A stretch of 64,000 nt of DNA from Christensenellaceae bacterium (GCA_012518615.1 JAAYRU010000043.1:28060-92059), one strand, 5' to 3'. Shown: positions 50,704 to 59,558, counted from the first letter of the stretch. The notes: generated by a model not told the origin, from the letters alone. Numbers and translations are program-made.

Positions 50704-52419
50704 ATGAAAGAATTAATGTTGGGCAATGAGGCGATAGCTAGAGGTGCCTATGAGGCGGGAGTTAAGCATGTTATAAGTTACCCCGGCACTCCAAGCACGG
50801 AGATAACCGAATTTGCCACCCAATATAAAGAGATTTTCTGCCAGTGGTCGGTAAACGAAAAAGTCAGCTTTGAAACCGCGTTTGGCGCAAGCCTTATGGG
50901 GGATAGAGCTATGACCTGTCTTAAGCATGTAGGGCTTAATGTGGCGGCAGACTCCCTTTTTACAGCTGCATATACGGGCGTAAATGCGGGGCTAGTTATA
51001 GTATGCGCTGATGACCCGGGCATGTATTCCAGCCAAAATGAGCAGGATTCAAGGCAGATAGCAAGGGCAGCCCATGTGCCTGTGCTTGAGCCTTCAGATG
51101 CAAATGAAGCAAAAGATATGGTGCTTAAAGCATTTGAAATATCCGAAGAATACGATACCCCTGTAATGCTCCGCATTACAACCAGACTTGCGCACCAGAG
51201 GTCTTTGGTTGAGCTTTACGATAGGCAGGAAGCTCCTGTAAAGGAATATACTAAGAACCCCGCTAAATATGTAATGATGCCCGGCATGGCGAGGAAAAGG
51301 CATGTTGTAGTAGAGGATAGGGAAAGGCGATTGTCTGAAGCTGTAAACACTTCAAGCCTTAACCGTATGGAAATAAAGGATAGCGATATAGGCATAATTG
51401 CGGCAGGCGCGGTATATGAATATGTAAAAGAAGTAATGCCAAACGCAAGCGTATTAAAGCTTGGCATAAGCTACCCTATACCAAGGGATTTAATAAAAGA
51501 ATTTGCCTCTAAGGTTAAAAAGCTTTATGTAATTGAGGAGCTTGAACCCGTAATAGAAACGGAAATTTTGGCTATGGGTATAGAGGTTACGGGCAAATGC
51601 CTAACGGGTCTTCAAGGTGAATTAAGCCCTGAAAAGCTGAGCGAAATATTTAAGGGAGAAAAGCAGGAGGTAACGGCTTCAAACCTTCCAATGCGCCCAC
51701 CTGTGCTATGCCCCGGCTGCCCTCACAGGGCAAGCTTTAATGCTATGAAGAAGCTTAAACTTACTGTATTTGGGGATATAGGCTGCTATACTTTGGGTAC
51801 GCTTGCGCCGCTTTCTAGCATGGACGCATCCCTTTGCATGGGCGCGTCAATAGGTATGCTGCTTGGCGCCTATCTTGCAAAGGGAAGTGAATTTTCAAAG
51901 AAAGCTGTAGCGGTTATTGGTGATTCTACATTCCTGCACTCCGGCATACAGCCGCTAGTAAGCGCGGTAAGCCTAAATGCAGCTATTACTGTAGTAATAC
52001 TCGACAACCGTATAACCGCTATGACGGGGCACCAGCCAAACCCTTCAACTGGTAAGGACATATACGGCAATGATATACAAGAGGTAGATATAGAAAAAGT
52101 ATGTTCTTCAATAGGCGCAAGGGTAAATGCAGTAAATCCAATGGAGGTAGATAGCTTTATATCTCTACTTAAAGAGGAATTAGAGTACGATGGGGTAAGC
52201 GTTATAGTGGCAAAATACCCCTGTGCGCTGCTTCCCGGGCAGAGAAAACCCGCTCTATCGGTTGAAAATTGCCGCAACTGTAAGCTTTGCCTTAGCATAG
52301 GCTGCCCTGCAATATTGCCGGGGGAAAATGGCGTTACAGTAGACAGTACTCTGTGTAACGGCTGCGGGCTTTGCGCGAAAATATGCCCTTTTGGAAGCAT
52401 TAAAATGGAGGGGAAATAG
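50704..52419 (+). CDS. iorA: Indolepyruvate ferredoxin oxidoreductase alpha subunit
   Basis: 571 residues from the ATG at 50704, which has a G-rich TGGGGGGAT site in front. The pyrimidine domain starts ELMLGNEAIARGAYEAGVKHVISYPGTPSTEITE. The TPP domain has GDIGCYTLGTLAP and VAVIGDSTFLHSGIQPLV...LDNRITAMTGHQPNP. The C-terminus carries two 4Fe-4S motifs (CRNCKLCLSIGCP and CNGCGLCAKICP). It oxidises arylpyruvates from aromatic amino acids to aryl-CoA with ferredoxin as acceptor. The beta subunit and a phenylacetate-CoA ligase follow, forming a complete aromatic amino-acid fermentation unit. Confidence 0.95.
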   Translation: MKELMLGNEAIARGAYEAGVKHVISYPGTPSTEITEFATQYKEIFCQWSVNEKVSFETAFGASLMGDRAMTCLKHVGLNVAADSLFTAAYTGVNAGLVIVCADDPGMYSSQNEQDSRQIARAAHVPVLEPSDANEAKDMVLKAFEISEEYDTPVMLRITTRLAHQRSLVELYDRQEAPVKEYTKNPAKYVMMPGMARKRHVVVEDRERRLSEAVNTSSLNRMEIKDSDIGIIAAGAVYEYVKEVMPNASVLKLGISYPIPRDLIKEFASKVKKLYVIEELEPVIETEILAMGIEVTGKCLTGLQGELSPEKLSEIFKGEKQEVTASNLPMRPPVLCPGCPHRASFNAMKKLKLTVFGDIGCYTLGTLAPLSSMDASLCMGASIGMLLGAYLAKGSEFSKKAVAVIGDSTFLHSGIQPLVSAVSLNAAITVVILDNRITAMTGHQPNPSTGKDIYGNDIQEVDIEKVCSSIGARVNAVNPMEVDSFISLLKEELEYDGVSVIVAKYPCALLPGQRKPALSVENCRNCKLCLSIGCPAILPGENGVTVDSTLCNGCGLCAKICPFGSIKMEGK

Positions 52420-52421
52420 CC

Positions 52422-52988
52422 ATGAAGTACGATATGATATTATCCGGTGTTGGCGGTCAAGGGACTTTGCTTGCGGCAAAGATACTAGCAAGCCTTGCGG
52501 TGCAATCCGGTCTTGATGTAAAACTGTCTGAAATACACGGCATGGCGCAGCGCGGTGGCAGCGTAATTACGCATGTTCGTATGGGAAAAAATGTACATGC
52601 CCCTGTAATTTCTCTTGGCAGCGCAGATTTTGTGCTTGCCTTTGAATGGCTTGAAGCCTTAAGGGCTACGCCATATCTAAAGGAAGATGGCGTGCTTATA
52701 GCATCAAACCAGAAGATAATGCCAATTACTGTTATAACAGGCAGCGGCGAATATCCTTCTTATGATAATAATGCTCTTTTAATAGATGCACTGGAGCTTG
52801 CCAAAAAAGCCGGGAACGCGAGATGTGCAAATACAGTAATGCTGGGCGCTCTATCCTGCTATCTACCATTTAGCGAAGAAGCTTGGGCTAAGTCCTTCAA
52901 GGAATGTATAAAGCCGCAGTTTTTGGATGTAAACACAAGGGCTTATGAACTCGGCAGGCAGTATATGAAAGAAACGCAAAGCCTATGA
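52422..52988 (+). CDS. iorB: Indolepyruvate ferredoxin oxidoreductase beta subunit
   Basis: 188 residues. The gamma-domain Gly motif is LSGVGGQGTLLAAKILASLA (about 7-26), and SEIHGMAQRGGSVITHVRMG is the family block that follows. Length is normal. It starts 3 nt after iorA, and its stop overlaps the paaK-like start by 4 nt. It completes the alpha/beta enzyme that forms aryl-CoA from arylpyruvate. Confidence 0.94.
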   Translation: MKYDMILSGVGGQGTLLAAKILASLAVQSGLDVKLSEIHGMAQRGGSVITHVRMGKNVHAPVISLGSADFVLAFEWLEALRATPYLKEDGVLIASNQKIMPITVITGSGEYPSYDNNALLIDALELAKKAGNARCANTVMLGALSCYLPFSEEAWAKSFKECIKPQFLDVNTRAYELGRQYMKETQSL

Positions 52989-54289
52989 GCTACTGGCAAA
53001 AGGATATAGAGTGCATATCCAAAGAAGCTCTCAAGGAATTGCAGCTTAAAAAGCTGAGGGAAACAGTATCAAGGGTATATGAGAGCGTACCCTTTTATGG
53101 GGAAATACTAAAAAGTCGCGGCATTGCACCTTGGGATATACAATCTCTTGATGACATATCCCTGCTACCCTTTACCGAAAAGGACGACCTTAGGGATAAT
53201 TATCCCTTTGGGCTTTTCGCTGTAGGGCAGGAAAGCATTATAAGGATACACGCTTCAAGCGGTACCACAGGCAAGCCTACGGTTTCAGGCTATACCGCAA
53301 AGGATATATCCTGCTGGGCGGATTTAATGGCGAGGAATTTAAGCTGTGCCGGATTAAGCCGCTCCTCAGTTGTGCATGTTGCATACGGCTACGGGCTTTT
53401 TACAGGTGGGCTTGGCGTACACTATGGCGTTGAAAAGCTTGGCGCTTCCGTTATTCCCGCTTCCGGTGGAAATACCGCAAGGCAAATACAACTAATGCGG
53501 GATTTTCATGCCACAGCCCTTTGCTGCACACCAAGCTATGCGCTCAACTTGGCAGACCATATGTCCCAAAACGGCTACAAAGCGGATGATTTTAAGCTTA
53601 AAGTAGGCATATTTGGAGCTGAGCCTTGGGCGGAGGGAATGCGTAGGCATATAGAAGAGTCGCTCAATTTAAAAGCGCTTGATATATACGGCTTAACGGA
53701 GATAATGGGTCCAGGTGTTGCCATGGAATGCCCTGAGCAAAACGGGCTTCATATATGGGAGGATGCTTTTTATCCCGAAATAGTGGATGAAAACGGCAAT
53801 CCACTGCCGGATGGCGAAGAGGGGGAGCTGGTAATAACCACCATAGATAAGGAAGGTATGCCTCTTTTAAGATATAGAACGCATGATATTACTTCGCTTA
53901 TAAGCGCGCCCTGCGCATGTGGCAGGACGCACAGGAAGATACAGCGCATAAAAATGCGTACTGATGATATGCTAGTGATAAGAGGGGTAAATGTATATCC
54001 TTCGCAAGTTGAATTTATACTCGCCCAAATAGAGGGCATAAGACCTCAGTTCCGTATGGTAGTAGATAGAGTTGATAACCTTGATACCTTGCTTATAGAA
54101 GTTGAGCTTGACAGCAGGCTTATAGGCGACACAGTAAAGGATTTAGAGAGGCTAAAAAACGTTGCTACAAGAAAACTATCCGAAGGTTTGTTACTGCGCT
54201 GTGATGTAAAGCTTGTGCCTACAGGCAGCCTAACAAGAGGAGAAGTAAAGGCAAAACGCATACTGGATTTGCGCGATAAGCGAAATTAG
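52985..54289 (+). CDS. paaK: Phenylacetate-CoA ligase
   Basis: 434 residues. The AMP-binding P-loop is RIHASSGTTGKPTVSGYT (about 82-99). IYGLTEIMGPGVAMEC and LLRYRTHDITSL follow, and the C-terminal domain has the flexible-hinge region RTDDMLVIRGVNVYPSQVE. This is the PaaK pattern. Next to IorAB the enzyme may run in the direction of aryl-CoA to arylacetate plus ATP, giving energy from aromatic amino acids; that is inference from context. It overlaps iorB by 4 nt. Confidence 0.93.
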   Translation: MSYWQKDIECISKEALKELQLKKLRETVSRVYESVPFYGEILKSRGIAPWDIQSLDDISLLPFTEKDDLRDNYPFGLFAVGQESIIRIHASSGTTGKPTVSGYTAKDISCWADLMARNLSCAGLSRSSVVHVAYGYGLFTGGLGVHYGVEKLGASVIPASGGNTARQIQLMRDFHATALCCTPSYALNLADHMSQNGYKADDFKLKVGIFGAEPWAEGMRRHIEESLNLKALDIYGLTEIMGPGVAMECPEQNGLHIWEDAFYPEIVDENGNPLPDGEEGELVITTIDKEGMPLLRYRTHDITSLISAPCACGRTHRKIQRIKMRTDDMLVIRGVNVYPSQVEFILAQIEGIRPQFRMVVDRVDNLDTLLIEVELDSRLIGDTVKDLERLKNVATRKLSEGLLLRCDVKLVPTGSLTRGEVKAKRILDLRDKRN

Positions 54290-54339
54290 ACAATTTATTA
54301 AGTGGTTTATTTATGCTATAATTATAAGGAGGGAGCAGT

Positions 54340-54771
54340 ATGGATGTAAAACAGTTGTCAGTATTTATAGAGAATACGCCTGGTAGCCTTGTTAGCCTTA
54401 CCCGTTTACTGGGTGATAATGGTATAGACCTCATATCCCTTTCTATTGCCGATACTGCAAGCTTCGGCATATTGCGCGGCATAGTTGAGGAACCCGAAAA
54501 GGCGCTTCATATAGTTCTAGATGCAGGCTTTACCGCAAGGCTGGATACGGTAATACCAATTCAGGTGCCGGATGAGCCGGGTTCTCTTTCAAAGGTGCTG
54601 GAATTCCTAGGCATGAATAACATATTCATAGAGTACCTATATTCATTTATGCGAAATGGCGGCGGTGAGGCCTATATAATACTGCGTACAAAGCAGATAG
54701 AAGAAGCGCTAAAGCTTTTCAAGGAAAAAGGCGTGCATGTGCTTAGCGCTAAGGAGGTATATTCCCTTTGA
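54340..54771 (+). CDS. Tandem ACT-domain protein
   Basis: 143 residues with two ACT domains (about 3-70 and 72-143): VKQLSVFIENTPGSLVSLTRLLGDNGIDLISLSIADTA..., then TVIPIQVPDEPGSLSKVLEFLGMNNIFIEYLYSF. The P-G-S-L motif is present twice. ACT pairs sense amino acids. By its place after IorAB-PaaK it probably responds to an aromatic amino acid, as related proteins encoded beside iorAB and paaK in Clostridia and archaea are thought to do. GGAGG precedes the ATG, and the stop overlaps the alr start. Confidence 0.87.
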   Translation: MDVKQLSVFIENTPGSLVSLTRLLGDNGIDLISLSIADTASFGILRGIVEEPEKALHIVLDAGFTARLDTVIPIQVPDEPGSLSKVLEFLGMNNIFIEYLYSFMRNGGGEAYIILRTKQIEEALKLFKEKGVHVLSAKEVYSL

Positions 54772-55877
54772 ATATTTGTAGAAAAAGCAGGGTAGTGGTA
54801 AATCTTGCTACACTAAAACATAATGCAGAAGAAATGAAAAGCTTCCTCCCTGAGGGTAAGAAGCTTTTTGCTGTGGTAAAGGCAGATGCCTATGGTCATG
54901 GCATAATAGAGAGCTCAAAGGCGTTTTTGTCCGGCGGAGCAGATGGGCTATGCGTTGTATGGGCTGAGGAAGGTGCTCAACTCAGGCAAGCCGGAATAGA
55001 AGCTCCTATACTTGTGCTGGCGCCAATAAATAAAGAGGGTCTTATGCTATGTGCAAAGGAAAATTTAATGGCAAGCATACACAGCATAGAGGCGTTAAAA
55101 CATGCAGGCGAAGCCGCAAATGCATATGGCGGATTGCAAGTGCATATAGCCTTAAATACAGGTCTTAATAGAGATGGCTTGTCCGGCGCTTATGAAATAA
55201 ATAAAGCTCTTGAGTTTTTAAAGGTGCATCAAAATGTAGCAATAAAGGGTGTGTATTCGCATTTCTCCTGTGCAGATTATGGCGATGACGAAGCTTCTTT
55301 CCGGCAGATAGATTTATTTAATGAGCTAACAAAGCCATTTCCAAAGGGAATAATGCGGCATATGGCTGCAAGTTCTGCAACTCTGCTCTATCCAAGCGCG
55401 ATATTCGATGGGGTCAGGTGCGGAATGACATTGTACGGATATCAGGCTTTTGATAAGGGGCTTAATTTAGTCCCTGCTCTTGAAGTAATCGCTGAAATAG
55501 GCTTTATAAGGGATTTAAAGCCCGGAGATGGCGTTGGTTATGGCGCAAAATTTGTGGCTAAAAGCCCCATGCGTATAGCTACTCTTTCAATGGGCTTTTC
55601 AGATGGAGTACCAAGGAGTCTTTCAAATAAAGGTAGGGTAATAGTAAATGGTGTGTATTGTCCCATAATAGGCGCTATATGTATGGACCAAATAATGGTG
55701 GATATAAGTAAGGCGCAGGACGCAAAAGTAGGCGGCGAAGCGTATATTCTGGGTAAATGCGGCGACGCTACTATAACAGCTGAAGATATAGCAGAGCTTA
55801 GCGGTTCCATTACCTATGAAACGCTGGCGCGTTTTGCAGGACAGCTGCCTCATTACTATATTGATGGGGAAAATTGA
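54768..55877 (+). CDS. alr: Alanine racemase
   Basis: 369 residues. The PLP lysine motif is FAVVKADAYGHGIIESSKAFL (about 34-55). Other family blocks are NTGLNRDGL, GVYSHFSCAD, RHMAASSATLLYP, VRCGMTLYGY, VGYGAKFVA and the second catalytic region IGAICMDQIMVDI. It supplies D-alanine for peptidoglycan. The start is TTG, overlapping the ACT gene stop by 4 nt, with AAGGAGG about 7 nt upstream. No antitoxin or ddl gene accompanies it. Confidence 0.95.
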   Translation: MNICRKSRVVVNLATLKHNAEEMKSFLPEGKKLFAVVKADAYGHGIIESSKAFLSGGADGLCVVWAEEGAQLRQAGIEAPILVLAPINKEGLMLCAKENLMASIHSIEALKHAGEAANAYGGLQVHIALNTGLNRDGLSGAYEINKALEFLKVHQNVAIKGVYSHFSCADYGDDEASFRQIDLFNELTKPFPKGIMRHMAASSATLLYPSAIFDGVRCGMTLYGYQAFDKGLNLVPALEVIAEIGFIRDLKPGDGVGYGAKFVAKSPMRIATLSMGFSDGVPRSLSNKGRVIVNGVYCPIIGAICMDQIMVDISKAQDAKVGGEAYILGKCGDATITAEDIAELSGSITYETLARFAGQLPHYYIDGEN

Positions 55878-55878
55878 T

Positions 55879-56673
55879 ATGCAAAAAAAGGATAGAAAAC
55901 TAATATACAAACCCTATGCAAAGGGGAAAGCCCTTTCTAAACAAATGCCAAGGCGCGCAGTTAGGATAATGTTGCTTATCCTTATTACTGCTATATTCTA
56001 TCTTTTTACAGGTCAAATATTAGTTATGGTAGGGGGATTTTTAAGGATTATACTAAGCGCAATTATACTTGTGCTTGTTATGGGATTCTTCTATTACGAA
56101 GGAGCGGTGCATGGCGAAGAAGATGTCGGCCTTGGCGAAATAGTACTATCTCGCAGCAGCGAGGGGCAGGAATCCACATTAGATGAGCAAGCAAATTGCT
56201 ATAACCCCCTTAAGGGTTTTGTAAGCGTGGCGGTAGGTATATTGCCGTTTTTTATTATGGCTGTTGTTTTCGCTATGATAACCCAAAAACAGGTTTATAA
56301 ACTGGGGGTTCTGCCTAGTTGGCTTACAGCGTTTCAGCGCCATAGGGATATAGAAATTGCCTTAAACTATTATAATCAAAGCGTTTCTATGGGGCTTGAA
56401 GGAGTGCTTCGTATTATTATCCGTATGTTGCTATTTCCTTTCGTACATTTTTTCGGCGCAGATAATGCTTCAAATATGTTCCTTATGGAAAGGCTTAGCC
56501 CGCTGCTTATATGCGTGGCACCCCTTGGCTATGCGGTTGGTTATCTTTCAGGTCCTAAGCGCAGGGCGAGTGTACATGGAGATATAGCTGAAGGTAAAAA
56601 GCGCCAAAGGGTAAAGACATTAAGAGAAATAAAAAAACGCAGGCAGGGAAGCGAAGGAAACCGTATTGTCTAA
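55879..56673 (+). CDS. Conserved-looking membrane protein of unknown function
   Basis: 264 residues from the ATG at 55879, directly after the alr stop (TGATATG) with GGGGAAAA in front. The first ~30 residues are basic (KKDRKLIYKPYAKGKALSKQMPRR). Five or six hydrophobic helices follow (IMLLILITAIFYLFTGQILVMV; IILSAIILVLVMGFFYYE; VAVGILPFFIMAVVFAMIT; VLRIIIRMLLFPFVHFF), and a basic tail (GKKRQRVKTLREIKKRRQ). I do not recognise a named family. It sits between alr and rsmD, and its stop overlaps rsmD, so it is part of this housekeeping operon. Confidence 0.75.
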   Translation: MQKKDRKLIYKPYAKGKALSKQMPRRAVRIMLLILITAIFYLFTGQILVMVGGFLRIILSAIILVLVMGFFYYEGAVHGEEDVGLGEIVLSRSSEGQESTLDEQANCYNPLKGFVSVAVGILPFFIMAVVFAMITQKQVYKLGVLPSWLTAFQRHRDIEIALNYYNQSVSMGLEGVLRIIIRMLLFPFVHFFGADNASNMFLMERLSPLLICVAPLGYAVGYLSGPKRRASVHGDIAEGKKRQRVKTLREIKKRRQGSEGNRIV

Positions 56674-57217
56674 TGAGTTACGAATAATAGCAGGCAGATT
56701 TAAGCAGAGAAAAATCAAGGCTCCAAAAGGGGAGGACACAAGACCCACATCGAGCAAAGTAAGGGAAGCGCTTTTCAGCATACTGTTTGGTAGGCTGGAG
56801 GGCGCTGTAGTTTTAGATTTGTTTGCAGGCAGTGGCGCGCTAGCAATTGAGGCTATTAGCCGCGGAGCGGATTTTGCTGTATTGTGCGATAAAAATAAAA
56901 GAGCAATATCTACAATAAGCGATAATATAAAAAACTTGGGCATTGAAGAAAATACCCGTATTTTAACGTATTCTTGGGAAAAAGCGCTTGAAATTATAGG
57001 CGAAGAAGGCGTTAAATTCGATATTATTTTTCTTGATCCGCCTTATGGAATTGATATAGAACCCATACTAAAAAAAATATTTTACTATACATTATTAAAA
57101 AAAGATGGTATAATCTCAGTCGAACATGATATTGTAAATGAAATCAACCCACAGGAACTCTTTGCGGTGATAAAAGAAAAGCGTTACCGCAATACAGTAA
57201 TTACTCTTCTAAAGTAG
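56666..57217 (+). CDS. rsmD: 16S rRNA (guanine966-N2)-methyltransferase RsmD
   Basis: 183 residues. N-terminal LRIIAGRFKQRKIKAPKGEDTRPTSSKVREALF is the RsmD signature. Motif I is DLFAGSGALAIEAISRGA (about 51-68), and the catalytic motif is IIFLDPPYGID. It methylates G966 of 16S rRNA. The start is TTG within the end of the upstream membrane-protein gene. It is followed by coaD, the standard pair in Firmicutes. Confidence 0.94.
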   Translation: MSNELRIIAGRFKQRKIKAPKGEDTRPTSSKVREALFSILFGRLEGAVVLDLFAGSGALAIEAISRGADFAVLCDKNKRAISTISDNIKNLGIEENTRILTYSWEKALEIIGEEGVKFDIIFLDPPYGIDIEPILKKIFYYTLLKKDGIISVEHDIVNEINPQELFAVIKEKRYRNTVITLLK

Positions 57218-57228
57218 GAGGATCAGCT

Positions 57229-57702
57229 TTGATTAAGGCTCTTTTCCCCGGCAGTTTTGACCCCGTTACAAACGGTCATATGAGCATTATCAAAAGGTCG
57301 GCAAAATTGTTTGATATACTTTTTGTTGCCGTGATGGTAAATCCTGCTAAAAAATCCCTCTTTTCGCCAGAGAAAAGGCTTAAGATGCTTAAAGAGTGCT
57401 GTAAGGATATAAGCAATGTTATAGTTATTTCCTTTGATGGTCTTCTGGTTGACCTTGCTAAAGAAAAAGGTGTAGGCATAATAATCAAAGGAGTGCGAAA
57501 CAGCTTAGATTTTGAAAGCGAAATCCAACAAGCGCAGGCAAATAGCATATTATTTGAAGGAATTGAAACGCTATTAATGCCTTCAAGCGCGCAGGATATT
57601 GCCATATCTTCAACGCTTGTAAAGCAAATCGCCTTATTCGGTGGCGATGTTACCCCATTTGTCCCTAAAATCGTAGCTGATAAGCTACAGAATAACAAGT
57701 AA
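57229..57702 (+). CDS. coaD: Phosphopantetheine adenylyltransferase
   Basis: 157 residues. Nucleotidyltransferase motif ALFPGSFDPVTNGHMSIIKRSAKLFD (about 4-29) carries the T/HxGH element. GLLVDLAKEKGVGIIIKGVRNSLDFESEIQQAQAN and SAQDIAISSTLVKQIALFGGDV are the CoaD-specific blocks. It makes dephospho-CoA from 4'-phosphopantetheine and ATP. The start is TTG with AGGAGG about 8 nt before it, 11 nt after rsmD. Confidence 0.95.
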   Translation: MIKALFPGSFDPVTNGHMSIIKRSAKLFDILFVAVMVNPAKKSLFSPEKRLKMLKECCKDISNVIVISFDGLLVDLAKEKGVGIIIKGVRNSLDFESEIQQAQANSILFEGIETLLMPSSAQDIAISSTLVKQIALFGGDVTPFVPKIVADKLQNNK

Positions 57703-57714
57703 AGGAGAAGTACC

Positions 57715-58362
57715 ATGCCAAGAAACGAAGTTTTTTCGCTTATTGACAAGCTGAGTTTAAGCGTACAGAATGCTAGAAAAGTACCGCTTACAGGTCTTGT
57801 TATGCTTGAACAAAGCGAAGTGCTTGAACTGCTTAAGCGTGTTGTTTCAAGCTACGATCCTCAGCTTGAAAAAGCCGACATCATACTGAATAATGAGAAA
57901 AACATTATCGATGATGCCAATGCAACTGCGGAGCGCGTAACAAAAGAAGCGGATTTACAGGCACAGTCGGTTGTAAATGAAGCAAACAGCTATGCTCAGA
58001 ACACCCGTGCCAGTGCAGATGCCTATGCTGCGGAAACATCTCATCAAGCTGAGGAAAAAGCAAATGCAATGCTGGCTGACGCACAGGCGCGCGCACGCCA
58101 AACGGTAGAAGATGCACAGGCCCATGCCGATACGCTGGTTAGCGAAACTACTGTGCTTGCCCGTGCGCAGGAAGAGGCGGAAAATTTGCTTAAAAACGCA
58201 AACGAACACGCCGCTGCGGTTGAAAGACAGACCCAGCAGGATATGCTAAACATACTAAGCCAACTTGAGTCCAACCTTGATGGTAAACTTAATGATGTGC
58301 GCATGATGCTGCAGAGCGTTAAATCCATGCGTATGTACTCGGAAGAGAACGAAAATATTTAA
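57715..58362 (+). CDS. Long coiled-coil protein (ATPase-subunit/DivIVA-like)
   Basis: 215 residues. It begins MPRNEVFSLIDKLSLSVQNARKVPLTGLVMLEQSEVLELLKRV, then forms an Ala/Glu/Gln-rich coiled coil (about 75-200) with repeated 11-residue units such as ANATAERVTKEAD, AEEKANAMLADAQARAR and AQAHADTLVSE. There is no signal peptide or membrane helix. Similar proteins after coaD in Clostridia are often labelled ATPase or V-type subunit E/G-like because of the coiled coil. I infer a structural or DivIVA-like role at best. AAAGGAGAAG stands before the ATG. Confidence 0.75.
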   Translation: MPRNEVFSLIDKLSLSVQNARKVPLTGLVMLEQSEVLELLKRVVSSYDPQLEKADIILNNEKNIIDDANATAERVTKEADLQAQSVVNEANSYAQNTRASADAYAAETSHQAEEKANAMLADAQARARQTVEDAQAHADTLVSETTVLARAQEEAENLLKNANEHAAAVERQTQQDMLNILSQLESNLDGKLNDVRMMLQSVKSMRMYSEENENI

Positions 58363-58369
58363 TTTAAAT

Positions 58370-58398
58370 GCCACGCTTGTCTTGTCGTGGCATTTTAT
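58370..58398 (+). terminator. Intrinsic terminator after the coiled-coil gene
   Basis: GCCACG and CGTGGC pair around a 10-nt loop, then ATTTTATTTATT. It ends the rsmD-coaD-coiled-coil transcript. An ATG inside its right arm (58387) opens the same frame as the next gene, but is unlikely to be a start. Confidence 0.65.
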
Positions 58399-58431
58399 TT
58401 ATTAAAAAGAATAGAAAGTGAGTGGTTTATC

Positions 58432-59106
58432 GTGAAAAAACAGACATCTTATTTATTAGCTGCAATTACATTGGTGCTTATTGTGCTGAGCGTTTCATTA
58501 TATATTTCAGGGCGCAACAACCTAAATGAGCTAAACGATGTGCAGGCAATGCTACTTGAAGTTACAACCGAGAGAGACAATCTGCTTGCAGAGAAAAAGC
58601 AATGGGAGGCAGATAAACTCCTTTTAGGCAAGAGCATTGGTAATGTAAAGACGGTGCTTATAGATGCACTTTCAGATTTGGATAAGGTTTCAAGCGCTAT
58701 AGGCGCTGAAGTCCTTGAGGTTGAAAAACTGCTGGAGCCAAAACCTACAGCCGCCCCTGCTGCTGAGGAAAAGAAAGAACCCGCTAAGAGTGAAGAGCCT
58801 GCAAAAGCGGATAAAGCTGCTGTAGAAGCGGAAAAACCCAAGGATGCTGCCACCGATAAACCAAAAGAGGAAAAGGCTCCAACTGACAAACCCAAGGACG
58901 AAAAGGTACCCACAGATAAACCAAAAGAGGAAAAAGCTCCGGCTGATAAGCCTAAGGACGATAAAACTCAAACAGACAAGCCTGAAGCAAAAGTGGAACC
59001 AGCAAAAACAGATAAAACAGAGGCGAAGGATAAGCCAAGTGAGGCGCCTAAGAAGGATACGCCTGAAAAAGAAAAGCCGGCTACAGAATCTACCAAGAAG
59101 CCATAA
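58432..59106 (+). CDS. Membrane-anchored protein with Lys/Pro repeat tail
   Basis: 224 residues from a GTG at 58432. One N-terminal membrane helix (TSYLLAAITLVLIVLSVSLYI) anchors it. A coiled coil follows (about 30-85, LNDVQAMLLEVTTERDNLLAEKKQWEADKLLL). From about residue 100 on there is a low-complexity tail in which units of KPKEEKAPTD and KPKDEKVPTD type recur about five times at near-regular intervals, then decay into EAPKK and EKEKPATE. The tail should be extended outside the cell, like wall-spanning Lys/Pro linkers. I recognise no family. It is probably monocistronic, with terminators on both sides. Confidence 0.7.
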   Translation: MKKQTSYLLAAITLVLIVLSVSLYISGRNNLNELNDVQAMLLEVTTERDNLLAEKKQWEADKLLLGKSIGNVKTVLIDALSDLDKVSSAIGAEVLEVEKLLEPKPTAAPAAEEKKEPAKSEEPAKADKAAVEAEKPKDAATDKPKEEKAPTDKPKDEKVPTDKPKEEKAPADKPKDDKTQTDKPEAKVEPAKTDKTEAKDKPSEAPKKDTPEKEKPATESTKKP

Positions 59107-59118
59107 TATATGAAATTT

Positions 59119-59142
59119 AAAAAAGGGCGTGAGCCCTTTTTT
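59119..59142. terminator. Bidirectional terminator with GTGA loop
   Basis: AAAAAAGGGC and GCCCTTTTTT form a perfect 10-bp stem closed by GTGA. It separates the Lys/Pro-repeat gene from the convergent P-loop gene and works in both directions. Confidence 0.8.
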
Positions 59143-59147
59143 GTTGT

Positions 59148-59558
59148 CTATATGAAATACTGTTTTATATAATCCGGAGCTTCAGAGTCATCACAGCTTA
59201 CCGATAATATAAACTTAACATCATGTTTTTCGGCAAGTTGTTTTAGGTGGCTAAAGAACCATTCGGTTTCGTTAGGCTGGACATTTACCAGCCTTAAAAA
59301 TGCATCTATAAAAATACTGCTGATATCAGAGTTTTGAGATAATACACCGCAAAGGAATCCATAGAACATTTCCGGGCCGACCATGCCATATTCGCCGGCG
59401 TTTACAAAGCGTACTTCATGGCGTAAATCGAACATATAGCGGTTATCATCATCGATGAATACTATATCGCCATGTTGTTTATCAAAGGCTGCGTTTGTCA
59501 TATCTATTATGCGCTTGGTCTTGCCCGAACCTTTTTTTCCGTGAATCACCTGAATCAT
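59148..59558 (-). CDS. Small P-loop ATP-binding protein of unknown function
   Basis: 136 residues. Walker A is IQVIHGKKGSGKTKRIIDM at the very N-terminus (about 2-20), and a possible Walker B is ISSIFIDAFLRLVN (about 80-93). No sensor, coiled coil or second domain is present, so this is a minimal P-loop NTPase. I do not recognise a named family. It stands alone between the Lys/Pro-repeat gene and prfA, with a terminator just beyond its stop and an A+T-rich leader. GGGGGAAT lies before the ATG. Confidence 0.72.
   Translation of the reverse strand: MIQVIHGKKGSGKTKRIIDMTNAAFDKQHGDIVFIDDDNRYMFDLRHEVRFVNAGEYGMVGPEMFYGFLCGVLSQNSDISSIFIDAFLRLVNVQPNETEWFFSHLKQLAEKHDVKFILSVSCDDSEAPDYIKQYFI

Noticed and set aside
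58800..59000. CRISPR-like periodic DNA repeat
   Set aside because: The periodicity is that of a Lys/Pro peptide repeat in an open frame; units are imperfect and there are no unique spacers.
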